A stretch of DNA of 64,000 nucleotides from Anaerolineae bacterium (GTDB taxonomy: Bacteria > Chloroflexota > Anaerolineae > DUEN01), in contig JANXBS010000001.1 in assembly GCA_025060615.1 (NCBI GenBank), forward strand, positions 219,577 to 283,576. Direction: 5' to 3'. The position numbers were made by a program, and so were the translations under genes. The notes below the pieces were generated by a model. That model was not told the origin of the DNA and did no database searches. It saw only the letters and a list, made by a program, of their open reading frames with translations. The first letter of the stretch is position 1; every line of letters starts with the position of its first letter. Of the stretch, positions 1 through 8,444 are shown one piece after another.

Positions 1-1037
1 TGCGCGCTGTCGTCGTCCCGGAACCCGGACATATCGAGCTCCGAGACGTGCCTGAGCCGACCTACGGTGAGTACGAGGCCCTGACCCAGATCCTCACCTG
101 TTCCATTTGCTCAGGCACCGATACCCATGTGATAGATGGACAATTCCCCATCCGCACTTTTCCGGCCATCCTCGGCCATGAAAGCGTCGGCCGCGTCGTG
201 GCTTGCGGACCACGGGTGCGCCACTTCAAGCCAGGCGACCTCGTGCTGCGCCCTTGTGCCGTGCGTCCCGGCGAAACCCTCGGTGGCTATCACTCCATGT
301 TCGGCGGTTTCGCCGAGTATGGCGTCGTCGCGGACGCGGCCGCGATCATCGCCGATACCCCACGCGGCCAGACGCCATCACTCCCTCCCTTTGCCGCCGC
401 TCAACAGGTCCTCCCTTCCGATTTCGACCCCGAGCTGGCCGGCGCCTTCATCACCTTCAAGGAGACGCTCAACTTCCTCTACCGCCTCGGCGTACAACAT
501 GGGCGCAGCCTCCTTATCCTGGGCAGCGGCACGGTCGGCCTGAGCTTCATCATGGCTGCCAAGCTCATCGGCGCCCACCCGGTGCTCGTGACCGGCCGCC
601 GACCGGAGCCCTTAGCGCGAGCGATGGAGTTCGGCGCTGACGCGGTGATCAACATGTCTAGCGAGGACCTGGTCCAAGCCGTGCGCGCCTATACCCAGGG
701 CCGAGGGGTGGACTTTGCTGTGGAAGCCGTAGGTAACTGGCAGGTCCTACAGGATGGCATCCGCGCCCTCGCTGATGGCGGCCAAATCGGCATCTATGGG
801 CTGGCTCCTGAAAGCGTGGCCACTCTTGACTGGTCCGGCACGCCTACCAACTGGTCGCTTCGCTTCCTACATCCTATGGAGGAAGAAGTCCACCAGCAGG
901 TGATCGACCAGGTGCGGCTGGGGCTAGTGAACCTACGCCGGCTTATCTCCCACACGATCACTATGGACGAGATCGCGTATGGCTTTGAGTTGGTGCGCCG
1001 AAGGCAAGCCACCAAGGTGGTGGTCCGAATCCGGTGA
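1..1037 (+). CDS. Zinc-type medium-chain alcohol/polyol dehydrogenase, 5' end cut by window edge
   Basis: This is an NAD(P)-dependent medium-chain dehydrogenase of unknown alcohol or polyol substrate. The frame is open from base 3, encoding RAVVVPEPGHIELRDV before the GTG at 48, and bases 1-2 are TG. The window therefore most likely starts at the second base of the ATG, and almost the whole protein of about 345 residues is present. Seen: a GroES-like half with CSICSGTD and GHE (catalytic metal ligands), then a Rossmann half with GSGTVGL. The four-cysteine structural-zinc loop that is present in the relative at 20298-21314 is absent here. A hairpin follows in the next gap. The family is clear; the substrate is not. 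Confidence 0.88.
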   Translation, partial: RAVVVPEPGHIELRDVPEPTYGEYEALTQILTCSICSGTDTHVIDGQFPIRTFPAILGHESVGRVVACGPRVRHFKPGDLVLRPCAVRPGETLGGYHSMFGGFAEYGVVADAAAIIADTPRGQTPSLPPFAAAQQVLPSDFDPELAGAFITFKETLNFLYRLGVQHGRSLLILGSGTVGLSFIMAAKLIGAHPVLVTGRRPEPLARAMEFGADAVINMSSEDLVQAVRAYTQGRGVDFAVEAVGNWQVLQDGIRALADGGQIGIYGLAPESVATLDWSGTPTNWSLRFLHPMEEEVHQQVIDQVRLGLVNLRRLISHTITMDEIAYGFELVRRRQATKVVVRIR

Positions 1038-1163
1038 AGCTGGGACCGCAGCTCACAGACGGCGGACATCTCTTGTTGTCCATCGTCTACCCCCTGGATG
1101 TCTCCTAACATAGGGACACTTTTGACTGCGCAACCGACGTATTAGCGGATCGTTAGATGCAAT

Positions 1164-1194
1164 GGAGCCTGGGGTTCAAGTAGAACCAGGCTCC
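1164..1194 (+). terminator. Hairpin, likely terminator of the dehydrogenase
   Basis: GGAGCCT plus GGTTC (with a two-G bulge) pairs with GAACC plus AGGCTCC, giving a 12-bp stem with a 5-base loop. The sequence after it is CTATTT, a weak T tract. Position between two co-directional genes fits a terminator. Confidence 0.6.
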
Positions 1195-1198
1195 CTAT

Positions 1199-1228
1199 TT
1201 GGCGATTTCACGCGCTCACTGGTATAAT
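1199..1228 (+). promoter_or_regulatory. Sigma-70-like promoter upstream of 1367
   Basis: A perfect TATAAT lies at 1223-1228 and a partial -35 box TTGGCG at 1199-1204, with 18 bases between them. The start codon is about 140 bases downstream, so the transcript would have a fairly long leader. Confidence 0.5.
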
Positions 1229-1366
1229 TCTCTTTTGGGGATTTCTTCTCCAGGGGGACGATTGAGCTCACCGTACCGTGTGGAAGTTAGGAATAGATGT
1301 TTTTAGCAGAGCCTTCGCAAAATCTATGTTGCGTGTTTATGTTGCGTGTAACGGAGGTTCCCGAGC

Positions 1367-2956
1367 GTGCTTCAGCGCAAGACTCAGACGCCAGAATACT
1401 GGGAACAGGAGTTTGAGGTCCATCGTGAGGACCTGGAGCATTTATATAGCCTGGTTTTGGAGCGCGGCCGTCCTGTTTCCACTGATGAACTTGTATTAGA
1501 AACAATTCGCTATCGATGTCAACAGGAAGAACAGCGGATGCAGGCGGAGCTCTCGCGGGGCATGATCTATCAGCCACGCGAACGCTACGCCATCGGCGAT
1601 CAACTAGTCTTTCCGGTGTTTGACTATCGTTTAGGCACGGTGGTTTCGATCCGGCCTGGACGAAATCCCGAGCACGGCGAGTTCGACGTGATCACCGTGG
1701 AGTTCGAGCACGATGGCAGCCGTAAGGAGTTCGCTGCCAACCTAAAGACGCCGCACAAGCTCAACCGGGCTCGCGACGGAGATAGTCTGTGGGAGGTAGC
1801 CAATCTCATCCCGCCAGAGGAGCTATATAAGGCCCATGGCCAGCGAGTACGTACGCTATTGACGGGAGCGCTGGCCCATTCTGATTTCGATTTCGTTTCC
1901 TTCGACGACCAATGGCTGCTTCAAGGGCTACTGGTGGAAATTCACGTCGGCCATCTCAATCTGGCAGAGGCTCTCATCGAGGTAAAGGGACAGCCGCTGA
2001 GCGCACGGGAGATCCTAGCCGAGTTAGACCTGCCATCCGAGGTGCCCGAGCCGATCCGTATCTTCTCACTGAACGTCGCTTTACAGCGCGATGAGCGATT
2101 CGACTTGATCCATAGTCACGATGGGGATCGGTGGATGCTGCGGCGGTTGGAGCCGGAGGCAGCGCTCAGTATCCCTGTCCACCTTGTCCACAGGCCCGTC
2201 CGTTATAACCGAGCCTTCCTCACGGTGGAAATGCTCCAGGTCGAATGGGAACTAGATGACGAATGGACCGAAGGTGGAATCAGCACAGAATCCGTCTTCC
2301 GGTTGCCCAGCACAACACTCGTGCTGACATATCCACACTGGAAAGCCGGTACGCTGCCGTTGAACTCCCGCAGCCGGCCTTTCTTCCCGTCGGGCGAGCG
2401 TGGACGTGGCTTGGTCACGTTGATTGACGGCCGCTGGGGACAGCGTTTCTCCGGTTGGGTGGTATATGAAGGAAAGTACGTCTGCGGGCTGACCCCCTGG
2501 ATTGAGCAGCACAAACTGCCAGTAGGCGCTTATATCACACTGGAACGCACAGCGAACCCTGGCGAAGTGATCATTGACTTTCGCCCACGCCGCATGCGCC
2601 GTGAATGGGTGCGGATGGCCGGCGTGGAAAATGGCAAGCTAGTTTTCCGCATGCAGAAGCAGCCTGTCTCCTGCGAATACGACGAGCACATAATCCTGGG
2701 CGAGGAAGACGAGAGAGGGCTGGACACGCTACGCTCGCAGTTGGCCGAACGCAACGCGCCCATCTCCGAGCTGCTGGCGATGGTGTTCCCAGAGCTGGCC
2801 AAGCTGAACCCTCAAGGCACTGTGCACCTGAAGACGTTGTACTCGGCGGTCAACGTGCTGCGGCGTTGTCCACCGGGGCCAATCTTTGCGGCGCTGGCTT
2901 CGGACCAATCCTATCGTGAGGTGGGCGGTGGCTACTACGCTCTAAACATTCAGTAA
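1367..2956 (+). CDS. Conserved hypothetical protein, 529 aa
   Basis: I do not recognise a named family. The GTG start is supported by GGAGG nine bases upstream. The protein is soluble, with no signal peptide or membrane segment. Residues about 60-130 form a small beta-rich block (IGDQLVFPVFDYRLGTVV followed by IRPGRNPEHGEF) that resembles an SH3/Tudor-like or CarD-type barrel. The last 60 residues (RRCPPGPIFAALAS, then GGGYYALN) look like a winged-helix end. The next gene follows after 15 bases and is probably co-transcribed. A nucleic-acid-associated role is a guess from these two shapes. The reading frame is certainly real (length, codon use, RBS); the function is unknown. Confidence 0.8.
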   Translation: MLQRKTQTPEYWEQEFEVHREDLEHLYSLVLERGRPVSTDELVLETIRYRCQQEEQRMQAELSRGMIYQPRERYAIGDQLVFPVFDYRLGTVVSIRPGRNPEHGEFDVITVEFEHDGSRKEFAANLKTPHKLNRARDGDSLWEVANLIPPEELYKAHGQRVRTLLTGALAHSDFDFVSFDDQWLLQGLLVEIHVGHLNLAEALIEVKGQPLSAREILAELDLPSEVPEPIRIFSLNVALQRDERFDLIHSHDGDRWMLRRLEPEAALSIPVHLVHRPVRYNRAFLTVEMLQVEWELDDEWTEGGISTESVFRLPSTTLVLTYPHWKAGTLPLNSRSRPFFPSGERGRGLVTLIDGRWGQRFSGWVVYEGKYVCGLTPWIEQHKLPVGAYITLERTANPGEVIIDFRPRRMRREWVRMAGVENGKLVFRMQKQPVSCEYDEHIILGEEDERGLDTLRSQLAERNAPISELLAMVFPELAKLNPQGTVHLKTLYSAVNVLRRCPPGPIFAALASDQSYREVGGGYYALNIQ

Positions 2957-2971
2957 GCGAGGGAAGCCCGT

Positions 2972-3397
2972 ATGAAAGCTTGGTCAAAGCCCACAGTAGA
3001 CACCAAATTCCACATTGATTATGAATGGTGGAAACGCAATAATCTGGATTTTCGCCTCTACCTGCGCAATCAGCTTTGCCCTCAGTGCCAAGAGCGATTC
3101 ACAGATCACCGCGAGACCGAGATTGTGGACTGGGTGGACCCGGATACCGGTGAGGTTAAGCAGACGGACGCGCTGCTAGAGTGCCTGCGCACCTATTGCG
3201 TGCATCACGCCGAGTTTATCAGCCCTCAGGTCCCTTTGGCTGCCGCAGCCTTTCGCCTGTTGCTGGTGAATGAGAACCGGCCCATGTCACCGCGAGAGAT
3301 GCACAAGGTGATCCATTGGCGTTCACCCGAAGCGATCTTGCAGGTATTGGCTGGGAAGCAAATCTACCTAGGAATCCGCCCTGTCAGCGAGAACTGA
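2972..3397 (+). CDS. Small cysteine-containing hypothetical protein, 141 aa
   Basis: Unrecognised soluble protein that starts at ATG 2972, 15 bases after the preceding unknown gene, so the two likely form an operon. Seen: CPQC near residue 30, then C-x4-C-x2-H further on (ECLRTYCVHH), which together could bind one metal ion. The C-terminal 50 residues (ENRPMSPREMHKVIHWRS, then a strand-like end) read like a winged-helix fold, similar in style to the end of its neighbour. It converges on the AI-2E-type permease, whose stop abuts its own with no spacer. Metal binding and DNA contact are inferences only. Confidence 0.75.
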   Translation: MKAWSKPTVDTKFHIDYEWWKRNNLDFRLYLRNQLCPQCQERFTDHRETEIVDWVDPDTGEVKQTDALLECLRTYCVHHAEFISPQVPLAAAAFRLLLVNENRPMSPREMHKVIHWRSPEAILQVLAGKQIYLGIRPVSEN

Positions 3398-4600
3398 TTA
3401 GATATCCAGCGTGAATGCGCTGTGCCGTATCCGGGCGAACGCAGCCGGCGGATCCAGCATCTCGTCCGAGAGCCGTAGATACACATACTTGAACACATCA
3501 CGTAAGATCGCCGTCAACGGCACTGCCAGCAGCATCCCCCAGATCCCCGCCAGCTCATTACCGATCACCAGCACCAGCATGATCAGGGCTGGATGAAGCT
3601 GCACATTCTGGCCCTGAATGCGCGGCACTAGGAAGATGTTCTCCACCTGCTGTACGCCCACGAACAATATCAGAGCCCACAGCGCCTTCGTCGGCGATTG
3701 AAGCAGGGCCACCAGGAGAGCCGGGATGGCTCCCAAGATCGGGCCGATGAATGGGAAGATCTCCAGGACGCCAGCGATCAGCCCTAGCAACAACGGGAAA
3801 TTTACGCCGATGATCGCTAGCCCAATCGAATCGATCACAAAGATGAAAAAGCATAACAGAAGCTGACCGCGGACGTAAGCGCTGAGCACACCATCAGCCG
3901 TCCGCAGCAAAAAGTGCGCATCCAGCCGATACCGTTCCGGTACTAGGCGCATCACTCCCGTCAAGACGCGCGCATGATCATTGAGAACATAAAAAAGCCA
4001 GAAGGGCAAGATCAGGATGCCCAATACAAAGCTCACCGTGCTGGTGATGACGCTCAGACTGCGCGTGATTCCCTGCTGAACGCCACTGATCACTAGATTC
4101 ACTGCGCGCTGAATCCATTCCAACAGCCACTGTTCCACTTGCGGGCGCAAATTGCCCTGTGCCACATCCTCTAGACGCACCCCAAAGTACTGCTCGGCCA
4201 GCCGGCTCACGTAATCCCACGCGTTCAGGTACCAGTCCGTCAGCCCCCAGTCCATGCGACTGCGAGCCCCCTCGAGGAGTGCAGGAAAGGCGGCCAGCAG
4301 TTCCTGAAGCTGTCCCCAGATCAGCGGCACCAAAAACGCGATGATTGTGACCGCCATGCCGATGATCAGCAGATAAACGATGAGAATCGCCAGCGGACGC
4401 GACATCCGCCGGCGCTGCAATACCACGGGCATATGCTCGTCCAGGAAGTTGACTACTGGATGGACGAGATACCCGATCAATAGGGCGATCAGATAGGGAT
4501 ATAGGCCACCTCTGGCTGACCAGATCACCCAGAGCACAGTCAAAGCCAGCAAGGCAATAAGTAAAGCCCGTTTGAACCGGGCATTCATGGACCAAAGCAA
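3398..4600 (-). CDS. AI-2E family (PerM/UPF0118-type) membrane transporter
   Basis: Polytopic inner-membrane protein of the AI-2 exporter/PerM family; members move small solutes, and the substrate cannot be read from sequence. About eight hydrophobic segments are visible, with the family's large soluble stretch (about residues 90-190) after the first helices and the conserved C-terminal block PFIGPILGAIPALLVALL followed by VQQVENIFLVPRIQG. I chose TTG at 4600 because AGGAGG lies six bases upstream. ATG 4588 (MNARFKR) is the alternative, and an ATG at 4642 lacks a ribosome binding site. It follows tlyA by 28 bases on the same strand, so the two are probably co-transcribed. Confidence 0.88.
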   Translation of the reverse strand: MLWSMNARFKRALLIALLALTVLWVIWSARGGLYPYLIALLIGYLVHPVVNFLDEHMPVVLQRRRMSRPLAILIVYLLIIGMAVTIIAFLVPLIWGQLQELLAAFPALLEGARSRMDWGLTDWYLNAWDYVSRLAEQYFGVRLEDVAQGNLRPQVEQWLLEWIQRAVNLVISGVQQGITRSLSVITSTVSFVLGILILPFWLFYVLNDHARVLTGVMRLVPERYRLDAHFLLRTADGVLSAYVRGQLLLCFFIFVIDSIGLAIIGVNFPLLLGLIAGVLEIFPFIGPILGAIPALLVALLQSPTKALWALILFVGVQQVENIFLVPRIQGQNVQLHPALIMLVLVIGNELAGIWGMLLAVPLTAILRDVFKYVYLRLSDEMLDPPAAFARIRHSAFTLDI

Positions 4601-4628
4601 GTCTTCCCTCCTACGTGCTTTGCCATCC

Positions 4629-5432
4629 TCACGAAGCGGCATGGGCCATCGCTACGCACTTGTCCACGGCATCATCCATGTCTGGCATGGACGGCATGTC
4701 CAGCCGGAAGTAAGCCAGAAATTCTACATTGCCAGCCGGCCCGCGAATCGGCGACGGGATAATCCCCTGAGGTGACAGGCCCAGATCTTGAGCGAACACC
4801 AGCACATTCCGCAGGACCTCCCGATGGACGGCCGGGTCCTTAACCACCCCCCCCCGCCCCACTTGGGCGCGACCTGCCTCGAACTGGGGCTTGATCAGGG
4901 CGATCACCCGCCCATCCGATCTCAGCCAATTTTTGACCACCGGCAGGATCAGACGCAGCGAGATGAATGACACGTCAACGGTGACCAGGTTCACCCGGAC
5001 ATCGCCGGGCAACACTGGAAGATACCGCGCGTTTGTACGCTCGAGCACCACTACCCGCGGGTCGTTGCGCAGAGACCATGCCAACTCGCCATAGCCGACG
5101 TCAATGGCAAACACACGGGCGGCACCGCGCTGGAGCAGACAGTCGGTGAATCCCCCGGTGGAAGCGCCGACGTCAGCGCAGATCCAGCCAGCCGGGTTGA
5201 CCTGGAATGTATCTAGCGCAGCAGCCAACTTGATGCCCCCTCGGCTCACATAAGGGAGCGGAGCTATGATCTCGATCTGGGCCTGCGGCGAGATCATACG
5301 GCCAGGCTTGTCCACCGGTTTGCCATCCACGCGGACTTTGCCCTCTAGGATCAACGCCTGAGCCCGCGCTCGGGTTTCCACGAGCCCTCGCTGCACCATG
5401 ACCACATCCAACCGCGCTTTTTCCGGGCTCAT
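4629..5432 (-). CDS. tlyA: TlyA-type rRNA 2'-O-methyltransferase
   Basis: S-adenosylmethionine-dependent methyltransferase of the TlyA/hemolysin A family, which 2'-O-methylates cytidines in 16S and 23S rRNA in characterised members. The 267-residue length is typical. Seen: N-terminal S4-like RNA-binding domain ([19 protein letters not shown], residues about 7-65), then an FtsJ-like Rossmann domain with [14 protein letters not shown] (SAM site), DVGYGELAW, and K-D-K-E-type residues ([19 protein letters not shown]). The ATG at 5432 (MSPEKARLD) matches the family start; longer upstream reading lacks homology. It is divergent from the UbiA-family gene, with promoters expected in 5433-5569. Confidence 0.93.
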   Translation of the reverse strand: MSPEKARLDVVMVQRGLVETRARAQALILEGKVRVDGKPVDKPGRMISPQAQIEIIAPLPYVSRGGIKLAAALDTFQVNPAGWICADVGASTGGFTDCLLQRGAARVFAIDVGYGELAWSLRNDPRVVVLERTNARYLPVLPGDVRVNLVTVDVSFISLRLILPVVKNWLRSDGRVIALIKPQFEAGRAQVGRGGVVKDPAVHREVLRNVLVFAQDLGLSPQGIIPSPIRGPAGNVEFLAYFRLDMPSMPDMDDAVDKCVAMAHAAS

Positions 5433-5569
5433 CGCATGTTGACGATTCCCGTCAAGTGACGTAGAATCCTCTCTTGATCGCCTACGACGGCGATATGGCC
5501 TCGGCTGTGCACGCAACCGCCACCGGGCAGGCTCTGAGCGTCTGAGCCTGAACAACAGGAGTGATCGTC

Positions 5570-6439
5570 TTGCTGCGCGCTCTGTGGAAAACAATGCGGC
5601 CACGTCAGTGGACGAAGAACGTCTTTGTCTTCGCCGCGTTAGTATTCGACCAGAAGCTCACTCAGTTGCCACTGCTCTTCAACACCTTGGCCGCTTTTCT
5701 CTTCTTTTGCCTGATCAGCAGCGCCGTATACATCGTCAACGATGTGGCCGATCGAGAGAGGGATCGCGCTCACCCTGTTAAGCGGCTGCGCCCTTTGGCC
5801 TCAGGACAGCTCTCCCCGAGCGTTGCAAGCAGCACAGCTATCGGGATGGCGGCGATCGCGTTAGCGGGCGCGTTCGCAGTAAAATCGGCACTGGGCTGGG
5901 TCATGTTGGCCTATCTGCTGCTGAACCTGGCCTATTCGTTTTATTTGAAGAACATCGTGATCGTGGATGTGATGAGCATTGCAGCTGGCTTTGTGCTGCG
6001 TGTGCTGGCTGGTGTGGTCGTGGTTCAGGTGGCACGGTTCTCCCCCTGGCTTTATGTATGCACAACACTATTAGCGCTTTTCGTGGGCCTGGGCAAACGC
6101 CGGCACGAGATCATCCTCCTGGCGGAGAACGCCAACTCGCACCGCGCCATCCTGGATCACTACACCGTCCCCTTCCTCGATCAACTGATCAGCCTGGTCA
6201 CCAGCACTACGGTGATCGCCTACTCGCTGTACACCTTTTCCGCGCCTAACCTGCCGCCCAATCACCTGATGATGCTCACGATCCCCTTCGTGCTATATGG
6301 ATTGTTTCGCTACCTGTATCTCATCCATGTGCGCGGGCTAGGCGGGGCCCCCGACGAGCTGCTGTTGCAAGATGTGCCCCTGCTGCTCAGCGTGGTGCTG
6401 TGGGCCGTTTCCGTGGTAGCGATCCTTTACCTCGATTAA
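5570..6439 (+). CDS. Decaprenyl-phosphate phosphoribosyltransferase-like UbiA-family enzyme
   Basis: UbiA-superfamily membrane prenyltransferase most like decaprenyl-phosphate phosphoribosyltransferase, which moves 5-phosphoribose from PRPP to a polyprenyl phosphate for arabinan-type donors. Seen: [17 protein letters not shown] at the N-terminus, the Mg-binding [16 protein letters not shown] motif, and the second motif [13 protein letters not shown]; about eight to nine membrane helices fill the rest. I prefer TTG at 5570 because AGGAG lies eight bases upstream. GTG 5561 sits directly on that AGGAG, so its spacing is poor. In non-mycolate bacteria the lipid product could differ. No arabinose epimerase partner is nearby. 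Confidence 0.85.
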   Translation: MLRALWKTMRPRQWTKNVFVFAALVFDQKLTQLPLLFNTLAAFLFFCLISSAVYIVNDVADRERDRAHPVKRLRPLASGQLSPSVASSTAIGMAAIALAGAFAVKSALGWVMLAYLLLNLAYSFYLKNIVIVDVMSIAAGFVLRVLAGVVVVQVARFSPWLYVCTTLLALFVGLGKRRHEIILLAENANSHRAILDHYTVPFLDQLISLVTSTTVIAYSLYTFSAPNLPPNHLMMLTIPFVLYGLFRYLYLIHVRGLGGAPDELLLQDVPLLLSVVLWAVSVVAILYLD

Positions 6440-6807
6440 GCTGTTAAGCTGCACGCGCTCGGAATCCTTATCGGGCAAGAACTATCGCCAGGGGCTTTTC
6501 GTCCCCTGTTGGGTCATGTCATAATTTATCTTGATGGTCCCATTGGGTATCCGCTGCACTAAGTCGCATCGGCATTTGCCCGCCCATCGCCGTGCTCGCT
6601 TTCGCCTGCTGCCGCCGATTCGCATCGCCTATTCAGGCTTTGGCCGTTTATACAATACATGCGCCTGGGATATCCCGACCTGTTGTATCCTGTAGGTGAT
6701 CGCTCGCTGCCCTGAACACGCACTGCGATGTGCTATGTGTGCGGCGCCATTGTACCATAACCCAGAGAAGAGGCCAACATGACGTGCGGAGAGCCGAGGA
6801 GGAGATT
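6440..6807. other. Intergenic region with one hairpin
   Basis: This 368-base gap shows no gene with a ribosome binding site. A short hairpin at 6489-6508 probably ends the upstream transcript. A TACAAT box at 6651-6656 could be a -10 element, but I find no good -35 partner. Confidence 0.45.
6489..6508 (+). terminator. Short hairpin, possible terminator
   Basis: CAGGGG pairs with CCCCTG across an 8-base loop, 50 bases after the UbiA-family stop. No T tract follows, so termination would be weak or factor-assisted. Confidence 0.4.
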
Positions 6808-7779
6808 ATGACAGCGTATGGCGGCATTACTGACGTCCCTGGCATTCGAGTCGGCCATGCCACCGATGAACAAGGGATTACCGGCTGCACGGTGGTGCTG
6901 TGCGAGGCCGGTGCAGTAGTGGGGGTGGATCAGCGCGGCGGCGCGCCGGGCACCCGTGAGACAGATCTGGCGCGCCCCATGCGCTTGGTGCGGGAGGCTC
7001 ACGCGGTGGTATTGGCCGGTGGTAGCGCCTTCGGCCTGGCCGCAGCCGATGGGGTCATGCGCTGGCTGGCCGCCCGCGGCGTAGGATACGGCGTCTATGG
7101 CGTCCGAGTGCCCATCGTGCCCTCGGCCATCCTCTTTGACCTCGCTATTGGCGACCCGCGCGCGTTTCCCGATGCGGAGATGGGCCAGCAAGCCTGTGAA
7201 GCAGCCAGCGATGGCCCGGTCGAGGAGGGGAGCGTAGGAGTGGGGACTGGGGCCACAGTAGGAAAAGCGCTAGGAATGGCCTGGGCGATGAAGGCCGGTG
7301 TGGGCACTGCGGCTGAAGACCTGGGCAACGGGCTCATCGTGGCCGCGTTGGTCGCCGTTAACGCGCTGGGCGACGTGATCGATCTCGCTACCGGGCGCAT
7401 CTTGGCCGGCGCCCGTATGCCCGATGGCCGTTTTGCCGATACACTTGCGCTCATGCGTGGTACGCCTGTGAACGCTGCGCCAGGCGAGGCGACGGTCATC
7501 AGTGTGGTAGCCACCAGCGCCCGTTTGGACAAGGAGGGCGCATGTAAAGTGGCCCAGATGGCGCAAGATGGGCTAGCGCGCGCCATACGTCCTGCTCACA
7601 CAATGTATGACGGCGATACGATCTTCACTCTGGCCACAGGGGCCGTTGCCGCGGACGTCAACGTGGTCGGCGCATATGCGGCCGAGGTCGTCGCCCGCGC
7701 CATCGTGCGCGCTGTGCAACTCGCAAAAGGGCGCGGCGGGGTGCCTGGTTTGGCGGACCTCTCTCCGTCCGACATTTGA
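6808..7779 (+). CDS. P1/DmpA family peptidase (beta-aminopeptidase-like)
   Basis: Member of the S58 (DmpA) family of N-terminal-nucleophile peptidases, which self-cleave and then release N-terminal residues from small peptides or beta-peptides. Seen across 323 residues: ITDVPGIRVGHATD at the N-terminus, the VLAGGSAFGLAAADGVMRWL block, GATVGKALGM, ALVAVNALGDVID, and the autoprocessing region GEATVISVVATSA, whose Thr is the expected nucleophile. ATG 6808 is preceded by AGGAGGAG at 6797-6804, which rules out the longer reading from 6730. It appears to be a single-gene unit; the substrate is unknown. Confidence 0.9.
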   Translation: MTAYGGITDVPGIRVGHATDEQGITGCTVVLCEAGAVVGVDQRGGAPGTRETDLARPMRLVREAHAVVLAGGSAFGLAAADGVMRWLAARGVGYGVYGVRVPIVPSAILFDLAIGDPRAFPDAEMGQQACEAASDGPVEEGSVGVGTGATVGKALGMAWAMKAGVGTAAEDLGNGLIVAALVAVNALGDVIDLATGRILAGARMPDGRFADTLALMRGTPVNAAPGEATVISVVATSARLDKEGACKVAQMAQDGLARAIRPAHTMYDGDTIFTLATGAVAADVNVVGAYAAEVVARAIVRAVQLAKGRGGVPGLADLSPSDI

Positions 7780-8006
7780 CAGAACCCCTAAAATGCGCTA
7801 CAGTAGCCGACGGTTAGCCGCAACGCCGGGTGGCTCGCGCGAGTCGCCGTTAGCTGCTCTAATTTCAACCAATTTTTTAGCCAAAAACTTTCCCGATTGG
7901 TGGACAAATTACATTAGGGCCCCGTGCTGTGCAATAGATTGGGATTGAGTGAGCTGGACGCTGGCAAGCGCTCACTTTTAACAACATTGTACGGAGGGAA
8001 TTTGAC

Positions 8007-8306
8007 ATGACCCATGTAATTACAACCATTTGTATCCGGGACGGGGCTTGTGTCGAGGTCTGCCCGGTCGAGTGCATCGTCCCCGGTCCTAAGGACGACC
8101 CACAGTGGGGCAAGTATTTTTATATTGACCCAGACACCTGCATTGACTGTGGGGCATGCGTGCCGGAATGCCCGGTGGAGGCGATCTTCCCAGAGGAGGA
8201 TTTGCCGCCCGAGCATGCCCAAGATGCGGAGATGAACGCCGCTTACTTCCGAGAAGGGCCCGGCTACTGGGATTTCGATCTGGAAGAGCAGCGCGTGCGC
8301 GGGTGA
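8007..8306 (+). CDS. Ferredoxin with two iron-sulfur clusters
   Basis: Small cytoplasmic electron carrier of 99 residues. Cysteines at 9, 15, 19 and 23 (C-x5-C-x3-CP-x2-C) and a classical CIDCGACVPECP block place it in the 7Fe/8Fe ferredoxin group typified by actinobacterial FdxA. The C-terminal 35 residues are acidic. ATG 8007 has GGAGGGAA upstream at a suitable distance. It is flanked by a strong terminator at 8335-8358, so it is a single-gene transcript. No oxidoreductase partner lies next to it. Confidence 0.93.
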   Translation: MTHVITTICIRDGACVEVCPVECIVPGPKDDPQWGKYFYIDPDTCIDCGACVPECPVEAIFPEEDLPPEHAQDAEMNAAYFREGPGYWDFDLEEQRVRG

Positions 8307-8334
8307 TTTTCTCACAGACAAGGTGAGATAAGAG

Positions 8335-8358
8335 GGGCCAGCTTTCTGGCCCTTTTTT
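8335..8358 (+). terminator. Intrinsic terminator of the ferredoxin gene
   Basis: GGGCCAG (8335-8341), loop CTTT, CTGGCCC (8346-8352), then six T residues. This is a textbook rho-independent terminator 28 bases after the stop codon. Confidence 0.95.
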
Positions 8359-8376
8359 ATTTGAGTTCCGTTAGCC

Positions 8377-8405
8377 TTGTCGAGCCAGCACGCATGTGCT
8401 ATGAT
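8377..8405 (+). promoter_or_regulatory. Promoter of the Lhr helicase gene
   Basis: TTGTCG (8377-8382) and TATGAT (8400-8405) are separated by 17 bases, and the ATG lies 39 bases beyond. It sits just after the ferredoxin terminator, consistent with independent transcription. Confidence 0.65.
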
Positions 8406-8444
8406 GCCTCTGTGGACTTTCCTTAGAGGGTGTAGAACAGATTG

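Larger units (their letters stand above)
1038..1366. other. Intergenic region with terminator and promoter
   Basis: This 329-base gap contains no convincing gene. It holds a 12-bp hairpin (1164-1194) that probably ends the dehydrogenase transcript, then a sigma-70-like promoter (1199-1228) for the following unknown gene, whose ribosome binding site GGAGG lies at 1353-1357. The short frames across it lack ribosome binding sites and family-like sequence. Confidence 0.6.
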
